From contig NZ_JAUSZM010000003.1 in NCBI RefSeq assembly GCF_030817655.1, forward strand, positions 9,982,001-10,046,000: a stretch of DNA of 64,000 nucleotides, in the 5' to 3' direction. Below, in pieces: positions 17,263-26,038 of this stretch (position 1 is the stretch's first letter; every line of letters starts with the position of its first letter). The translations under genes were made by a program, and so were the position numbers. This DNA is from Streptomyces sp. V4I2. GTDB taxonomy: Bacteria > Actinomycetota > Actinomycetes > Streptomycetales > Streptomycetaceae. The notes below the pieces were generated by a model. It did no database searches, was not told the origin of the DNA, and worked only from the letters and a program-made list of their open reading frames with translations.

Positions 17263-18060
17263 TCAGAGCTTGACGATCATCTTTCCGACGTTCTCGCCCC
17301 GCATCAGCGCGAGGAAGGCGTCCAAGGTGCCGTCGAGGCCCTCCCTCACGGTCTCGCGGTAGCGGAGCTTGCCCTCGGCGAGCCAGCCGCCGACCTCGCG
17401 GACGAAGTCCGGCTGGAGGTCGAGCTCTTCGCTGAACATGAACGCCAGGATGTCGGAACGCGTCACGGACAGGTTCCACAGGTTGCGCGGCCCGACGACC
17501 TTCTCGTCGTTGTACTGCGAGACCATCCCGCACAGGACGATCCGTGCGTGCAGCCTGAGTGCGCCGATCGCCGCCTCCAGGTGCTCGCCCCCGACGTTGT
17601 CGAAGAAGACGTCGATGCCGTCCGGCGCCGCCTTGGCCAGCTGCTCGGCGACCGGCCCGTTCTTGTAGTTGAACGCCGCGTCGTAGCCGTACTCCTCGAT
17701 GAGCAGCTTGACCTTCTCGTCCGAGCCCGCGCTGCCGATCACCCGTCCGGCGCCCTTCGGCCTGGCGATCTGACCGACCTGGGTGCCGATGGCGCCCGCC
17801 GCGCCGGAGACGAAGACCGTGTCGCCCTCCTTTATCTTCGCGAACCGCTCCAGCCCGATGTAAGCGGTGAGGCCGGGGACGCCGAGCACACCGAGGTAGG
17901 CGGTGAGCGGTGCGAGATTCGGATCCACCTTCTGGGCGCCCGCCGCGTCGAGGACCGCGTGGTCGCGCCAGCCGAGGACATGCACCACGTAGTCGCCGGG
18001 CGCGAAGCCCTCGGCGTTGGACACCAGGACGCGGCCGATCGCGGGGCCGTCCATCATGGG
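17263..18060 (-). pseudogene. MDR-family oxidoreductase lacking its N-terminus
   Basis: About 265 residues of a prostaglandin-reductase-like NADP-dependent MDR enzyme: DGPAIGRVLVSN begins the surviving GroES-like part and SGAAGAIGTQVGQIA is the cofactor fold. Family members are about 335 residues, so some 65 N-terminal residues are lost. The frame still opens with ATG at 18072, so a shortened product may be made, but the substrate-binding half is damaged. The break coincides with the head of a truncated gene on the other strand. Confidence 0.75.
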
Positions 18061-18062
18061 CT

Positions 18063-18373
18063 CCGCGACCACGAACTTCTACAACAACGCCTACAGCCGG
18101 CAGGGATGGGCCGAGGTGGCGGCCGAGGTCCGGACCCGCTGGCAGGCCGGGGACCGGGACGGCGCGGCAGACCTGGTCACCGACGAGATGGTGCTGGCGA
18201 CCACGCTGATCGGAACCGAGGACATGGTGCGGGAACGGCTGCGCGTGTGGCGCGACGCCGGCGTCGACACCGTTCGCTTCTACCCCGCCGGCGAGAGCCT
18301 CGACGCCCGACTCGCCACCCTGGGCCGGGCCATCGAGTTGGTCCGCGACATCGAGGACGAAGCGGCACGGTAG
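18063..18373 (+). pseudogene. LLM-class flavin-dependent oxidoreductase, C-terminal remnant
   Basis: The plus strand reads NFYNNAYSRQGWAEVAAEVR and then TLIGTEDMVRERLRVWRDAG, the C-terminal end of a luciferase-like F420- or FMN-dependent oxidoreductase. Only about 100 of the expected 300-350 residues remain; the barrel and cofactor site are gone. A start at 18017 exists but falls inside the other truncated gene. Not functional. Confidence 0.75.
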
Positions 18374-18433
18374 TTCCGGGCCGGCTGACCGAGGAGGACT
18401 GCTGAGCGTCGGCGCCTTCCACGAGACGCCGGT

Positions 18434-19066
18434 TCAGGTCGACCGGGCGCTGATGCCGTCAGCCGCCAGGCCGGACATCAGCAGGGTGATCGCGCGGAAC
18501 GTCCTGGTGAGGGCGTCCTCCCGGTCCGCCGCGGCGGCGATGATCTGGTTGCCCTCGCACAGGGCGGCCAGCAGCAGGCGGGCGACAGTGGCGACGGGAA
18601 CGTCCGGTTGCAGTTCACCGCGTTCGGCCAGAACGGTCAGCAGCCGTTCGATCGGAGGCTGGGCGACGGTGTCGTTGATGTGCCGGTACTGGCCTGCCAG
18701 GACCGAGGGCGCCTGGGCCATCAGCTCCCGGTGCAGGGGGTCGTCGATGGTTCGCCGCAGGAATGCGTGCGTGAGGTCGGCCACCGCGGCCATGGCGGGT
18801 TGGTGCGGTGTCGCACGGATCGCCTCGGACGTTGCGTCTGCCAGGACGCCGACCTGCTGAATCAGCTCCGTGTAGAGCTCGGCGAACATCGCCTTCTTGT
18901 CCGGGAAGTGGTGGTACAAGGTGCCCTTGCTCACCAGAGCCGCCCCGGTGATGGCCTCGACCGACGTGTCCGCGAACCCGTTGGCCACGAACAGCTTCCG
19001 TGCGGCCGCCACCAGGTCTGCCCGGGTCTGCTCCGCATACATCTGTCGTCGGTTTGGCGCTCGCAT
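18434..19066 (-). CDS. TetR/AcrR-family transcriptional regulator
   Basis: A 210-residue TetR repressor. The HTH is at about residues 35-55 (SVEAITGAALVSKGTLYHHF) with the conserved PDKKAMFAELY after it. It has a near-perfect 23-bp palindrome 15 bases upstream of its start, strong support for autoregulation. The truncated LLM gene downstream converges on it; its enzyme target may have been one of the two genes lost at 18060. Confidence 0.9.
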   Translation of the reverse strand: MRAPNRRQMYAEQTRADLVAAARKLFVANGFADTSVEAITGAALVSKGTLYHHFPDKKAMFAELYTELIQQVGVLADATSEAIRATPHQPAMAAVADLTHAFLRRTIDDPLHRELMAQAPSVLAGQYRHINDTVAQPPIERLLTVLAERGELQPDVPVATVARLLLAALCEGNQIIAAAADREDALTRTFRAITLLMSGLAADGISARST

Positions 19067-19080
19067 GCGACCATCGTATA

Positions 19081-19103
19081 TTCAATGACCTGAGGTCAGT
19101 GAA
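19081..19103. promoter_or_regulatory. 23-bp near-perfect palindrome, TetR operator
   Basis: TTCA-x-TGACC-TGA-GGTCA-x-TGAA: only one symmetric pair outside the centre is mismatched. It lies directly upstream of the tetR gene at 18434-19066. Confidence 0.7.
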
Positions 19104-19392
19104 TGACTCATGGTCGGTCGGTGGCGTTGTGGCAAGGTCTCCGAAAGGCGGACGGAGCCGTGGGAAAGCGCAGGATCGCGGGCATAGATCACGGCGCCGG
19201 GGCGCTGAAGCGGATGTCCGGGGACCGCTGCCGAGATGGTGAACACATGGGCGCCTCCCTCGTCCTCCGCCGGCTCCCCTGCGGCGGGCGGTGGCGCGTG
19301 CCGCCGCTGTCGAGTTGATGAACAGGTTGTTCGATCGGGAGCGAGTCGGCCCCTCGCGGGAGCCGGCCGCCCCAGTGGAAAGGAAGCCGTCC

Positions 19393-20805
19393 ATGGACGA
19401 GCAGGGTGAGCGCTTCGACGTCGTCGTACTCGGCGCCGGCCCCGGCGGATACGTAGCCGCCATCCGGGCCGCCCAACTGGGCAAGCGCGTCGCGGTCGTC
19501 GAGGAGAAGTACTGGGGCGGGGTCTGCCTGAACGTGGGCTGTATCCCCACCAAGGCCCTGCTGCGCAACGCCGAGCTCGCGCACATCTTCACGCGCGAGG
19601 CGAAGACCTTCGGCATCAAGGTCGAGGGCGAGGTCTCCTTCGACTACGGGGAGGCCTTCCGCCGCAGCCGGAAGGTCGCGGACGGCCGGGTCAAGGGCGT
19701 CCACTACCTGATGAAGAAGAACAAGATCACGGAAATCAGCGGTCGCGGCACGTTCCTCGACCCGCACACGCTCCAGGTGGCCGACTACGACGGCAACACC
19801 CGCACCATCGGCTTCGATCACTGCATCATCGCCGCCGGGGCGAGCCCCAAGCTGCTGCCCGGCACCCGCCGTACGTCGCGCGTGGTGACGTTCGAGGAGC
19901 AGATCCTCGCCGAGGACCTGCCGCAGTCGATCGTGATCGCCGGCGCCGGGGCCATCGGCGTCGAGTTCGCCTACGTGCTGCACAACTACGGCGTGAAGGT
20001 CACCGTCGTCGAGTTCCTGGACCGGATCGCCCCGCTGGAGGACGCCGAGGTCTCCGCCGAACTGGCCAAGCAGTACCGGAAGTTGGGCATCGACGTGCTC
20101 ACCTCCACCCGCGTCGAGTCGATCGACGAGTCCGGCCCGCAGGTCCGCGTCACGGTCACCGGCAAGGACGGCGCCCAACAGGTCCTGGAGGCCGACAAGG
20201 TCCTGCAGGCGATCGGCTTCGCGCCGAACGTCACCGGCTACGGCCTGGAGAACACCGGCGTACGCGTCACCGAGCGCGGCGCGATCGACGTGGACGGACG
20301 CTGCCGCACCTCGGTCCCGCACATCTACGCCATCGGGGACGTCACCGCGAAGCTGATGCTCGCGCACGCCGCCGAGGCGATGGGCGTGGTCGCCGCCGAG
20401 ACGATCGCGGACGCCGAGACCATGGAGCTGGACTATGTGATGATCCCGCGGGCCACTTTCTGCCAGCCGCAGATCGCCAGCTTCGGCTACACCGAGGCCC
20501 AGGCGAGGGAGAAGGGCTTCGACGTCCAGGTCGCCAAGTTCCCGTTCACCGCGAACGCCAAGGCTCACGGCCTGGGCGACGCGACCGGCTTCGTGAAGCT
20601 GATCAGCGACGGAAAGTACGGCGAGCTCCTCGGCGGCCACCTCATCGGCCCCGACGTCACCGAACTCCTCCCCGAGTTGACCCTGGCCCAGCAGTGGGAC
20701 CTCACGGTCCACGAGGTCGCCCGCAACGTCCATGCCCACCCCACCCTGGGCGAGGCGGTCAAGGAAGCCGTCCACGGCCTCGCGGGCCACATGATCAACA
20801 TGTAG
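19393..20805 (+). CDS. lpdA: Dihydrolipoamide dehydrogenase
   Basis: A 470-residue FAD-dependent disulfide oxidoreductase (E3) that reoxidises lipoamide for 2-oxo-acid dehydrogenases using NAD+. FAD loop GAGPGG is at 14-19, the redox-active disulfide Cys45-Cys50 in GGVCLNVGCIPTK, an NAD-binding GAGAIG in the middle, and HAHPTLGE holds the catalytic His-Glu pair near the C-terminus. Start ATG 19393 follows GGAAAGGAAG; the frame is open to 19291 without homology. No E1 or E2 gene is nearby, so it serves complexes elsewhere. It looks core-like and undamaged among decayed genes. Confidence 0.93.
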   Translation: MDEQGERFDVVVLGAGPGGYVAAIRAAQLGKRVAVVEEKYWGGVCLNVGCIPTKALLRNAELAHIFTREAKTFGIKVEGEVSFDYGEAFRRSRKVADGRVKGVHYLMKKNKITEISGRGTFLDPHTLQVADYDGNTRTIGFDHCIIAAGASPKLLPGTRRTSRVVTFEEQILAEDLPQSIVIAGAGAIGVEFAYVLHNYGVKVTVVEFLDRIAPLEDAEVSAELAKQYRKLGIDVLTSTRVESIDESGPQVRVTVTGKDGAQQVLEADKVLQAIGFAPNVTGYGLENTGVRVTERGAIDVDGRCRTSVPHIYAIGDVTAKLMLAHAAEAMGVVAAETIADAETMELDYVMIPRATFCQPQIASFGYTEAQAREKGFDVQVAKFPFTANAKAHGLGDATGFVKLISDGKYGELLGGHLIGPDVTELLPELTLAQQWDLTVHEVARNVHAHPTLGEAVKEAVHGLAGHMINM

Positions 20806-21078
20806 CAGGGCGCTCGGCGCAGCGGCAACGGGGCCCGTTGGTGCTCGGATCGCATTCGCGACATCGAGCTGCCAAGGGGCCCTGATCCCTTGTTGGGGGG
20901 ATCCGAGGCAGGGGTGGTTATGCAGGTGAGGACCTCGTAGCGGCCGTCTGCGCCTCGAAGACCCGGTCGGGAATGCCCAGTTCGAAGGCGCGTACCCCGT
21001 CTACGGCCAGGACGGCGATTCGGTGCACGTGCGCCATGGCGGGAGCCCGTCGGAAATCACTACCCTGCGGCTGGTGTC

Positions 21079-21420
21079 TCACTTGTGCTGCTCGGCATCC
21101 ACCAGTGCGAGGGCGTTGCGGATGCCCTGTTCGAGGAGTTCGTCGGCGAGCTGCACCGGTCGGTCAGGGCGCGGGGGAGTAGCAGCTCTCGGCCAACATG
21201 CCTAGAAGGCTGAGGGACTTCACACGCGCCGACGGCGGATCGCGGGGTGCCAGGCGGGCGGCGAAGCCGTCGATGACAACCAGCGGCCGTCGGTGCAGGC
21301 CTGCCTGGTTGCGTCCGCGGAGCGCCCGATCTCGTAGAGCAAGGCGGCGTTGGGGCAGCCGTCGCCGGGGTTGTCCCGGTGGTGGGCCGACAGGTACCAG
21401 CGCACGATGAGGAAGCTCAT
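21079..21420 (-). pseudogene. TetR-family regulator, third decayed paralogue
   Basis: Matches the C-terminal domain of the TetR genes at 9004 and 10718: VRWYLSAHHRDNPGDGCPNA in one frame and ADELLEQGIRNALALVDAEQ in another, ending at TGA 21079-21081. The DNA-binding N-terminus is gone and the frame is broken. Confidence 0.8.
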
Positions 21421-21601
21421 CAGGAGGCCGATGAGAGGAGGCCGATGCCGCCTGGCGTCAGGCGCGGTGGCGCTTCGGCCTCGGGCTGCGTGGACCGGCT
21501 TTGAGGGGCTGCCGAGTGCAGGTCGGGTGAGGCCCCGTCCACTGCCATGGAACGACGTCCCCCGGTCCCCGATGGCCCGATCGGACGGCAGGATGCGGTG
21601 G

Positions 21602-21777
21602 TCAGCGCAACCAGGCTTCCGCCTTCGTGCCGGCCTGTCGGACCTGCTCAGCGCTCAGCCGCCGAAGCTCCGCGATGAGGACGGCCATATCGGGACCGGC
21701 CCTATGCTGCCGCGGGACACGGTCGCCCAACTGGGTATTGGTCTCGCCGACAGGGCCGGCCATCGCCACCAGGTCTC
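21602..21777 (-). pseudogene. XRE-family regulator, C-terminal piece split off by an IS
   Basis: This is the 3' piece of the gene interrupted at 21782-22862. Removing the element and one CTAG copy joins GIPLG in frame to DLVAMAGPVGETNTQLGDRV and the terminal AELRRLSAEQVRQAGTKAEA. The reconstructed protein is about 253 residues. Confidence 0.85.
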
Positions 21778-21781
21778 CTAG

Positions 21782-22862
21782 GTCCTGTCTGGAGCTCGGA
21801 TCAGGAGTTCGGTAGATCGCCTGCGCGCGGGGGCTCGGTCTTGATAGGCCGTCAGTCATGGCGCGAGGCGATCTCACCGATGAGCAGTGGGCCCTGATCG
21901 AGCCCCATCTCCCGATTGCCGCGGTTGGGCCCATCCCCGACCTGCGGAAACATTTCAACGCGGTGATGTGGCGGTTCCGGACCGGTAGCCCCTGGCGTGA
22001 CCTGCCGACCGAGTTCGGGCCCTGGCAGAGCGCGTACGACCGCTTCCGGATCTGGGCGACGCGTGGCGTCTTCCAGGACCTGATGCACACAGTGATCGCC
22101 GAGGCCGCTGCCCGCGGCCAGGCTGATCTGGGCCTGGTCAGCGTGGACTCTGCGACCGCCCGGGCCCACCACCACGCCGCCGGGATGGCCCTGGACCCCG
22201 AGCAGTTGGCGGCCTTGGAAATGGCCGTCGAGGCCGAAAAGGGGGCGAGGACAAGGAGCAAAGAACGCAGGACGGACAGGCCGAGGACGAGGCGCGCGTC
22301 GAGCGGCGACGGGTCCACCGACGACACCGGGCCCGCTTGAAAGCCGCCGAGCTGGGGCGTTCCCGGGGCGGACTGACGAGCAAGATCCATGTGGCGGCCG
22401 ACCGACGCTGTCGCCCGCTTGCGTTCGTCCTCACGCCCGGGCAGGCCGGCGACAGTCCGCAGTTCGCCCCGGTCCTGGAACGGGTGAAAGTGCGCGGCCC
22501 GGTCGGGCGCCCGCGGACCCGGCCGGATGCAGTGGCCGCGGACAAGGCGTACTCGTCCCGACGCAACCGCCGCTACCTGCGACAACGCGGGATCCGAGCC
22601 GTGATCCCGGAGAAGGCCGACCAGGCTGCGAACCGCAAGAAGCGTGGCAGGGCCGGCGGGCGGCCAGTCTCGCACGACGCGACACTCTACAAAGAGCGCA
22701 ACACCGTGGAACGGTGCATCAACCGGCTGCGGAACTGGCGCGGTATCGCTACCCGGTACGACAAGACCCCGGAGAGCTACGAGGCCGGACTGCACCTGTG
22801 TGGTGCGATGCTCTGGCTCCGCAGCATCGCACCACACTCGTGATTCGAATTCCAGACAGGGC
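21782..22862 (+). mobile_element. IS5-family (IS427-type) insertion sequence
   Basis: A 1081-bp element with imperfect inverted ends of 21 bp (17 matches, GTCCTGTCTGG at the left against GCCCTGTCTGG at the right), flanked by CTAG on both sides (21778-21781 and 22863-22866). The CTAG duplication and a transposase made from two overlapping frames are features of the IS427 subgroup. It sits inside an XRE regulator gene whose two halves rejoin perfectly, so the insertion is recent. Confidence 0.9.
21858..22843 (+). CDS. IS427-type transposase read through a -1 frameshift
   Basis: The first frame (21858-22340, 160 aa) has LTDEQWALIEPHLP and the first catalytic Asp in SVDSATARAH. The second frame (to 22843) has ADKAYSS with the second Asp and ERNTVERCINRLR with the Glu. 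The second frame is one base behind the first and is open back through the A4G5 run at 22237-22245 (GAA AAG GGG), the likely slip site. Reading back gives KGGEDKEQR then LGRSRGGLTSKIH, a normal continuous DDE transposase. Slippage level cannot be judged from sequence. Confidence 0.85.
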
Positions 22863-23448
22863 CTAGGGGGATACCCAGCACGACAGCGAAATCGGCCAGC
22901 AGGTCACGCGTCAGCTCTACCTTGCCGCGCCCGACTCCACCGATCGTGGACGGACTCACGTACAGGCCCGACAGTTCGTACATGACTTGGACCGCCCCCG
23001 TCCAGTACAGGTTCCGGTTGGCGAGCATCTGCAGAAGTACTGCGCCGAAGCTCGGCTGGTACTGCTCATACGGCTGTAGGGCCCGACCTGGAACAGTGCG
23101 GTCCTCCTGCGGCAACGACCGCACGAAACGGATCAACTCGCGCCTGCCCTCCGGCGGCAACGACACGGCGCTTCTCACGAGTTGGGGCACCAAGGGCACC
23201 GCTGTGGCATCCAGCGGTGCGAGGTCCTCCGGCACCGGTGCTCCGGCAAGGACGAAAAGGTCCGCGGCATAGTATCCGAGCACGGACGCGAGCCTCCGCA
23301 GCAGTGCCGGTTCCGGAGGCGTGCCCCTCAGTACGGCCCGGAGTTCGGAATCCTCGACCTCGGCCCGCCGGGCGAGAAGGCTGAAGTCGAGTTTCCTGTG
23401 ATCCGCCAGTCGCTGCAGAAGGACGCCGAAATCCGGATGTCTCGTCAT
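22863..23448 (-). pseudogene. XRE-family regulator, N-terminal piece interrupted by an IS
   Basis: From ATG 23448 the product begins TRHPDFGVLLQRLADHRKL with an XRE-type helix-turn-helix (SLLARRAEVEDSELRAVLRG) and a second HTH-like part near the break (LSGLYVSPSTIGGVGRGK). It stops being native at GIPLG, where CTAG joins the IS5-type element. Streptomyces carry many such regulators. A fusion running into the IS is possible but would lack the native C-terminus found at 21602-21777. Confidence 0.85.
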
Positions 23449-23509
23449 CACGGCAGCGTACGCAGTTGCGGCCTGCTGCATCAGACTGCTCGGGCGTCTG
23501 TGTAGGGCG

Positions 23510-23800
23510 TCTGTGCGCAGGGCCTCCGAGATCGGCTTGGCGCCGGCGTGCGTGGTGAGGCCGCTGACGACCGGGATTTCCGCTCCGATGATGAAGAACG
23601 CGTCGTCGGACACCAGGAACACCACGAGCGGGGCGATGCGGCGAAGGTCCCGGTGCGGCCCAGCGGCGTCCCGCGGAGGTTCGCCTCGTCGGTGGCGATC
23701 ACTCGGGCGCCCTCCCCGGTCAGTGCCTCGGCTTCCGCCGCGCCTTTGCCGCCGGCCGCACGGGTGACGACAACGACCTTGCCGAGCAGCCGCTGTGGTG
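23510..23800 (-). pseudogene. SDR-family oxidoreductase remnant
   Basis: Minus-strand pieces are readable in different frames: GKVVVVTRAAGGKGAAEAEA with EGARVIATD (the cofactor-binding start, with the glycine loop degraded) and FLVSDDAFFIIGAEIPVVSG with HAGAKPISEAL (the C-terminal end). The catalytic middle is deleted. It lies just upstream of the interrupted XRE gene, which might once have controlled it. Confidence 0.75.
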
Positions 23801-24032
23801 GAGGGTCGGTCAGGCCGCTCCGGGTGCGGTGGCGGGCAACGGGGAGCGGGGCGGGATCGGCGCCGGGAAAACTTCTACCATCAACGCGTGGACGCGCGAT
23901 CGCCGCCGCATACGGGAGGTCGTGGTCTCATCCGCCGAAGCATCGATCGTCGGAAGGGCGTGACGAACTGGGCGACGGTGAAGACGGGAGCGCCCTGTTG
24001 TCGTTGTCGACCTGGTGCCGCATGGGATGGGA

Positions 24033-24116
24033 TCATCCCGTCAGGACGACGGACACCGTCGCAGCGACGATCGTGACCGCAGCCAGCGTGACCATCACCG
24101 TCCGCACCGCCGTCAT
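24033..24116 (-). CDS. Possible small membrane peptide
   Basis: Twenty-seven codons starting at an ATG that overlaps the preceding stop (ATGA). The peptide is one hydrophobic helix (VMVTLAAVTIVAATVSVVL). Translational coupling and the clean transmembrane profile support it; there is no family match and it may be chance. Confidence 0.3.
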   Translation of the reverse strand: MTAVRTVMVTLAAVTIVAATVSVVLTG

Positions 24117-24316
24117 TCGTCGGCCTGCGCAGGACGCGGGGGCAGTCCCGGCGGCACCAGCCAGGGCGCGGGCGAACGTTTCCCCTGCGCAGCCGGCACC
24201 GGCCGGGCCCGGGCGTCCGCCTCGCGCAGCTGTCCGCACCACACGCAGCTGTCTACTTCATGGACGGCAGGCCGGGCGTCGGGGTCGGGTTCGGGGCAGT
24301 TACCGAAGGCTTCCAT
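24113..24316 (-). CDS. Possible small cysteine-containing protein
   Basis: A 67-residue frame with an acidic start, CVWCGQLRE (a possible metal-binding CxxC) and a proline-rich tail. It overlaps the small membrane peptide at its stop. The ribosome site is poor. The pair could be a zinc-binding protein plus a membrane peptide, or chance open reading. Confidence 0.3.
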   Translation of the reverse strand: MEAFGNCPEPDPDARPAVHEVDSCVWCGQLREADARARPVPAAQGKRSPAPWLVPPGLPPRPAQADE

Positions 24317-24758
24317 ACCTCTTCAACGACCCACTACAGCGAGGCGGTCGCCACATCACCCGTTTGCCGTGTCGGCCACGCTCAGCCGGACACCCCACGA
24401 GGGTCTGACGCTGCGAGACAGCCCAGTCCCTTTGAGTCGGGGAGCCTCACGCTCCATCGCACGGGACGAGGCCCGCCCGGCCCGCAGGTGTGCGGCCACC
24501 TCACCATCCGGTCGCTCCCTCGGCAGACAGTCCGAATCGGCCTCCAGGGCCCGGATGTTGTCGGCTCGGACCCCCCGCGGCGTTCTGGATGAGGTCGCAG
24601 TGCACCCGGTTGCCGCGACCAGCACGCCGCCGCGCCGCCGTGAACGTCTCCCAGCGCAGCGCGTCACGAGCCGTTACAGCCCGGTGCTTCGGCGGTTCCT
24701 GGCAGCCGCGCAGGGCAGTCGACATGCAGTAGGAGGGTCCGGCGCCATGGCCAGCTAA
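24317..24758. other. Gene-poor stretch
   Basis: Open frames on both strands without family similarity or ribosome sites. No repeat or hairpin stands out. Confidence 0.4.
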
Positions 24759-24925
24759 GTGGGAATCCGCGCGACAGTGGTGTTCGGCGGCAGAGCACGA
24801 AGCACTCCGTGTCCTGCGTCGGGCGGGGAGCCTACTCGCGAACCTCGACCCGGCGCGTTTCGAGGTCCTCCCGGTCGGCATCACGCCGCAGGGCTCGTGG
24901 GTGCTCAGTCGGCCGACTCGTAGAC
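24759..24925 (+). pseudogene. D-alanine--D-alanine ligase, N-terminal remnant
   Basis: From GTG 24759 the sequence reads GIRATVVFGGR, then in shifted frames KHSVSCVG and LLANLDPARFEVLPVGITPQ with GSWVL. This is the conserved first 50 residues of Ddl-type ligases. Several small indels break the frame and the ATP-grasp body is absent. Confidence 0.65.
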
Positions 24926-25143
24926 GCCGGCGATCGACGGCCGGAGCATGCCGATCATCGCCGCCGGCGCCGCGGCACTGAGCGCGACTACGACAGGGAG
25001 CTGCGCCACGGGTACCGCAGCTGCCGCTGCCAGCCGCGTTCGCCCCGGACGTGCTGCGGGTGAGAGCCCTGCGATCCGCCCCGGCGGCGAATAGCAGCCC
25101 CTGGCCTCGCCCCGCAGGGGTCCGTTTTTGCTTGCCCACGGCG

Positions 25144-25539
25144 TCATAGAGCAATCAGACCGGCTGCCGTCTCCTTGAAGCCGCAGACATCGAAATAGAA
25201 CGACCGCAGGTGCTCCTCGAAGTCGACGTGGAGCCACTCGCACTGTGCGGCGCGGGCTTCGTGGGCTGCGGTTGCGACCAGCGCGGCGCCAACACCTCTT
25301 GCCCGGCGATGCTGTGCGACCATCGTGTCCAGGATGAAGGCATGGGCTCCACCGTCCCAGACGACGTTGACGAAGCCGATCAGAGAGCCGTCTTCCCAGG
25401 CGCAGACCCAGCCGAGACTGTGGCGCTCAAGTCGTTCTCGCCAGTCCGTCTGAGCGATCGGGTGGCCGAAGGCGTCAGCGTGGAGCGCGTTGAGGGCGGC
25501 ATTGTCGAAGTCACCCCGCCACTCGTACTTGACCGTCAC
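25144..25539 (-). CDS. GNAT-family N-acetyltransferase
   Basis: A 131-residue single-domain acetyltransferase. The acetyl-CoA pyrophosphate loop is RRARGVGAAL (about 79-88), after the beta-4 strand FILDTMVA; DFEEHLRSFYFDVCGF closes the fold. It should transfer an acetyl group from acetyl-CoA to an amine; the acceptor is unknown. It stands alone on the minus strand between gene-poor stretches. Confidence 0.85.
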   Translation of the reverse strand: MTVKYEWRGDFDNAALNALHADAFGHPIAQTDWRERLERHSLGWVCAWEDGSLIGFVNVVWDGGAHAFILDTMVAQHRRARGVGAALVATAAHEARAAQCEWLHVDFEEHLRSFYFDVCGFKETAAGLIAL

Positions 25540-25728
25540 TCTTCCATCGTAATGTCGGTGCCGGGTTTGGTGACCGGATCAGGGAACGAGGAGTCGGTCG
25601 GCCTCTTGAGTTCGTTCATCTGGTTGCGGCTGAGCTATTCCAGTGCGCCGGTCATCGCGCCGGTGGCGGCGACCGTCATGCCTGTCGGCGGCCCGTCGGC
25701 AGGCTGCGGACAAACGCGAGCCTCGGGC
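25540..25728. other. Upstream region of the GNAT gene
   Basis: No gene is supported. It leads into the promoter-like sequence at 25729. Confidence 0.4.
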
Positions 25729-25755
25729 TTGGCAAGCGGCAAGGTCCGCTATGAT
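25729..25755 (+). promoter_or_regulatory. Promoter-like sequence
   Basis: TTGGCA (25729-25734) and TATGAT (25750-25755) are 15 bases apart, a close match to the vegetative actinobacterial consensus except for a short spacer. No protein gene follows; three hairpins do. Confidence 0.4.
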
Positions 25756-25761
25756 TGATCT

Positions 25762-25910
25762 TGAGCTGGCCGCTACAACTCATGGCGCCCGGTGGTGCGT
25801 TGGTGGTCCAAGGAAAGACGTCCCGCTTCCTGCGGGGAGATGCAGGTGCAAGGCCTGCCCGGCGCTCGAATACGAGCCCCGTCCCGCATGTTGCGGGGTG
25901 GGGCTCGCTG
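25762..25910 (+). ncRNA. Candidate structured small RNA
   Basis: After the promoter-like sequence come three successive stem-loops: CCCGC/GCGGG (25822-25836), GCAGG/CCTGC (25842-25858) and a 16-bp stem (25873-25888 with 25892-25907, two G-T pairs) that would serve as terminator. The first stem resembles the left end of the IS605-type element at 14430, so a decayed IS end is an alternative. Confidence 0.35.
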
Positions 25911-26038
25911 TTGTTGTGCAGGTCGGCGTCGCTCAGCGGTTGTCAGTGCCGGGAACATAACGCCGCTGGTGCCACCCCCGTAACGGCCGCTACGGCATGC
26001 TCACGTATCACCCGCTCCTCTCACCGAGAGCCACAGCA

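Noticed and set aside
19189..20790. Minus-strand 533-codon frame opposite lpdA
   Set aside because: Antisense of a complete dihydrolipoamide dehydrogenase gene.
25840..25910. Hairpin cluster as a tRNA
   Set aside because: No cloverleaf: T-arm GTTCRA and an acceptor stem with the correct spacing are missing.
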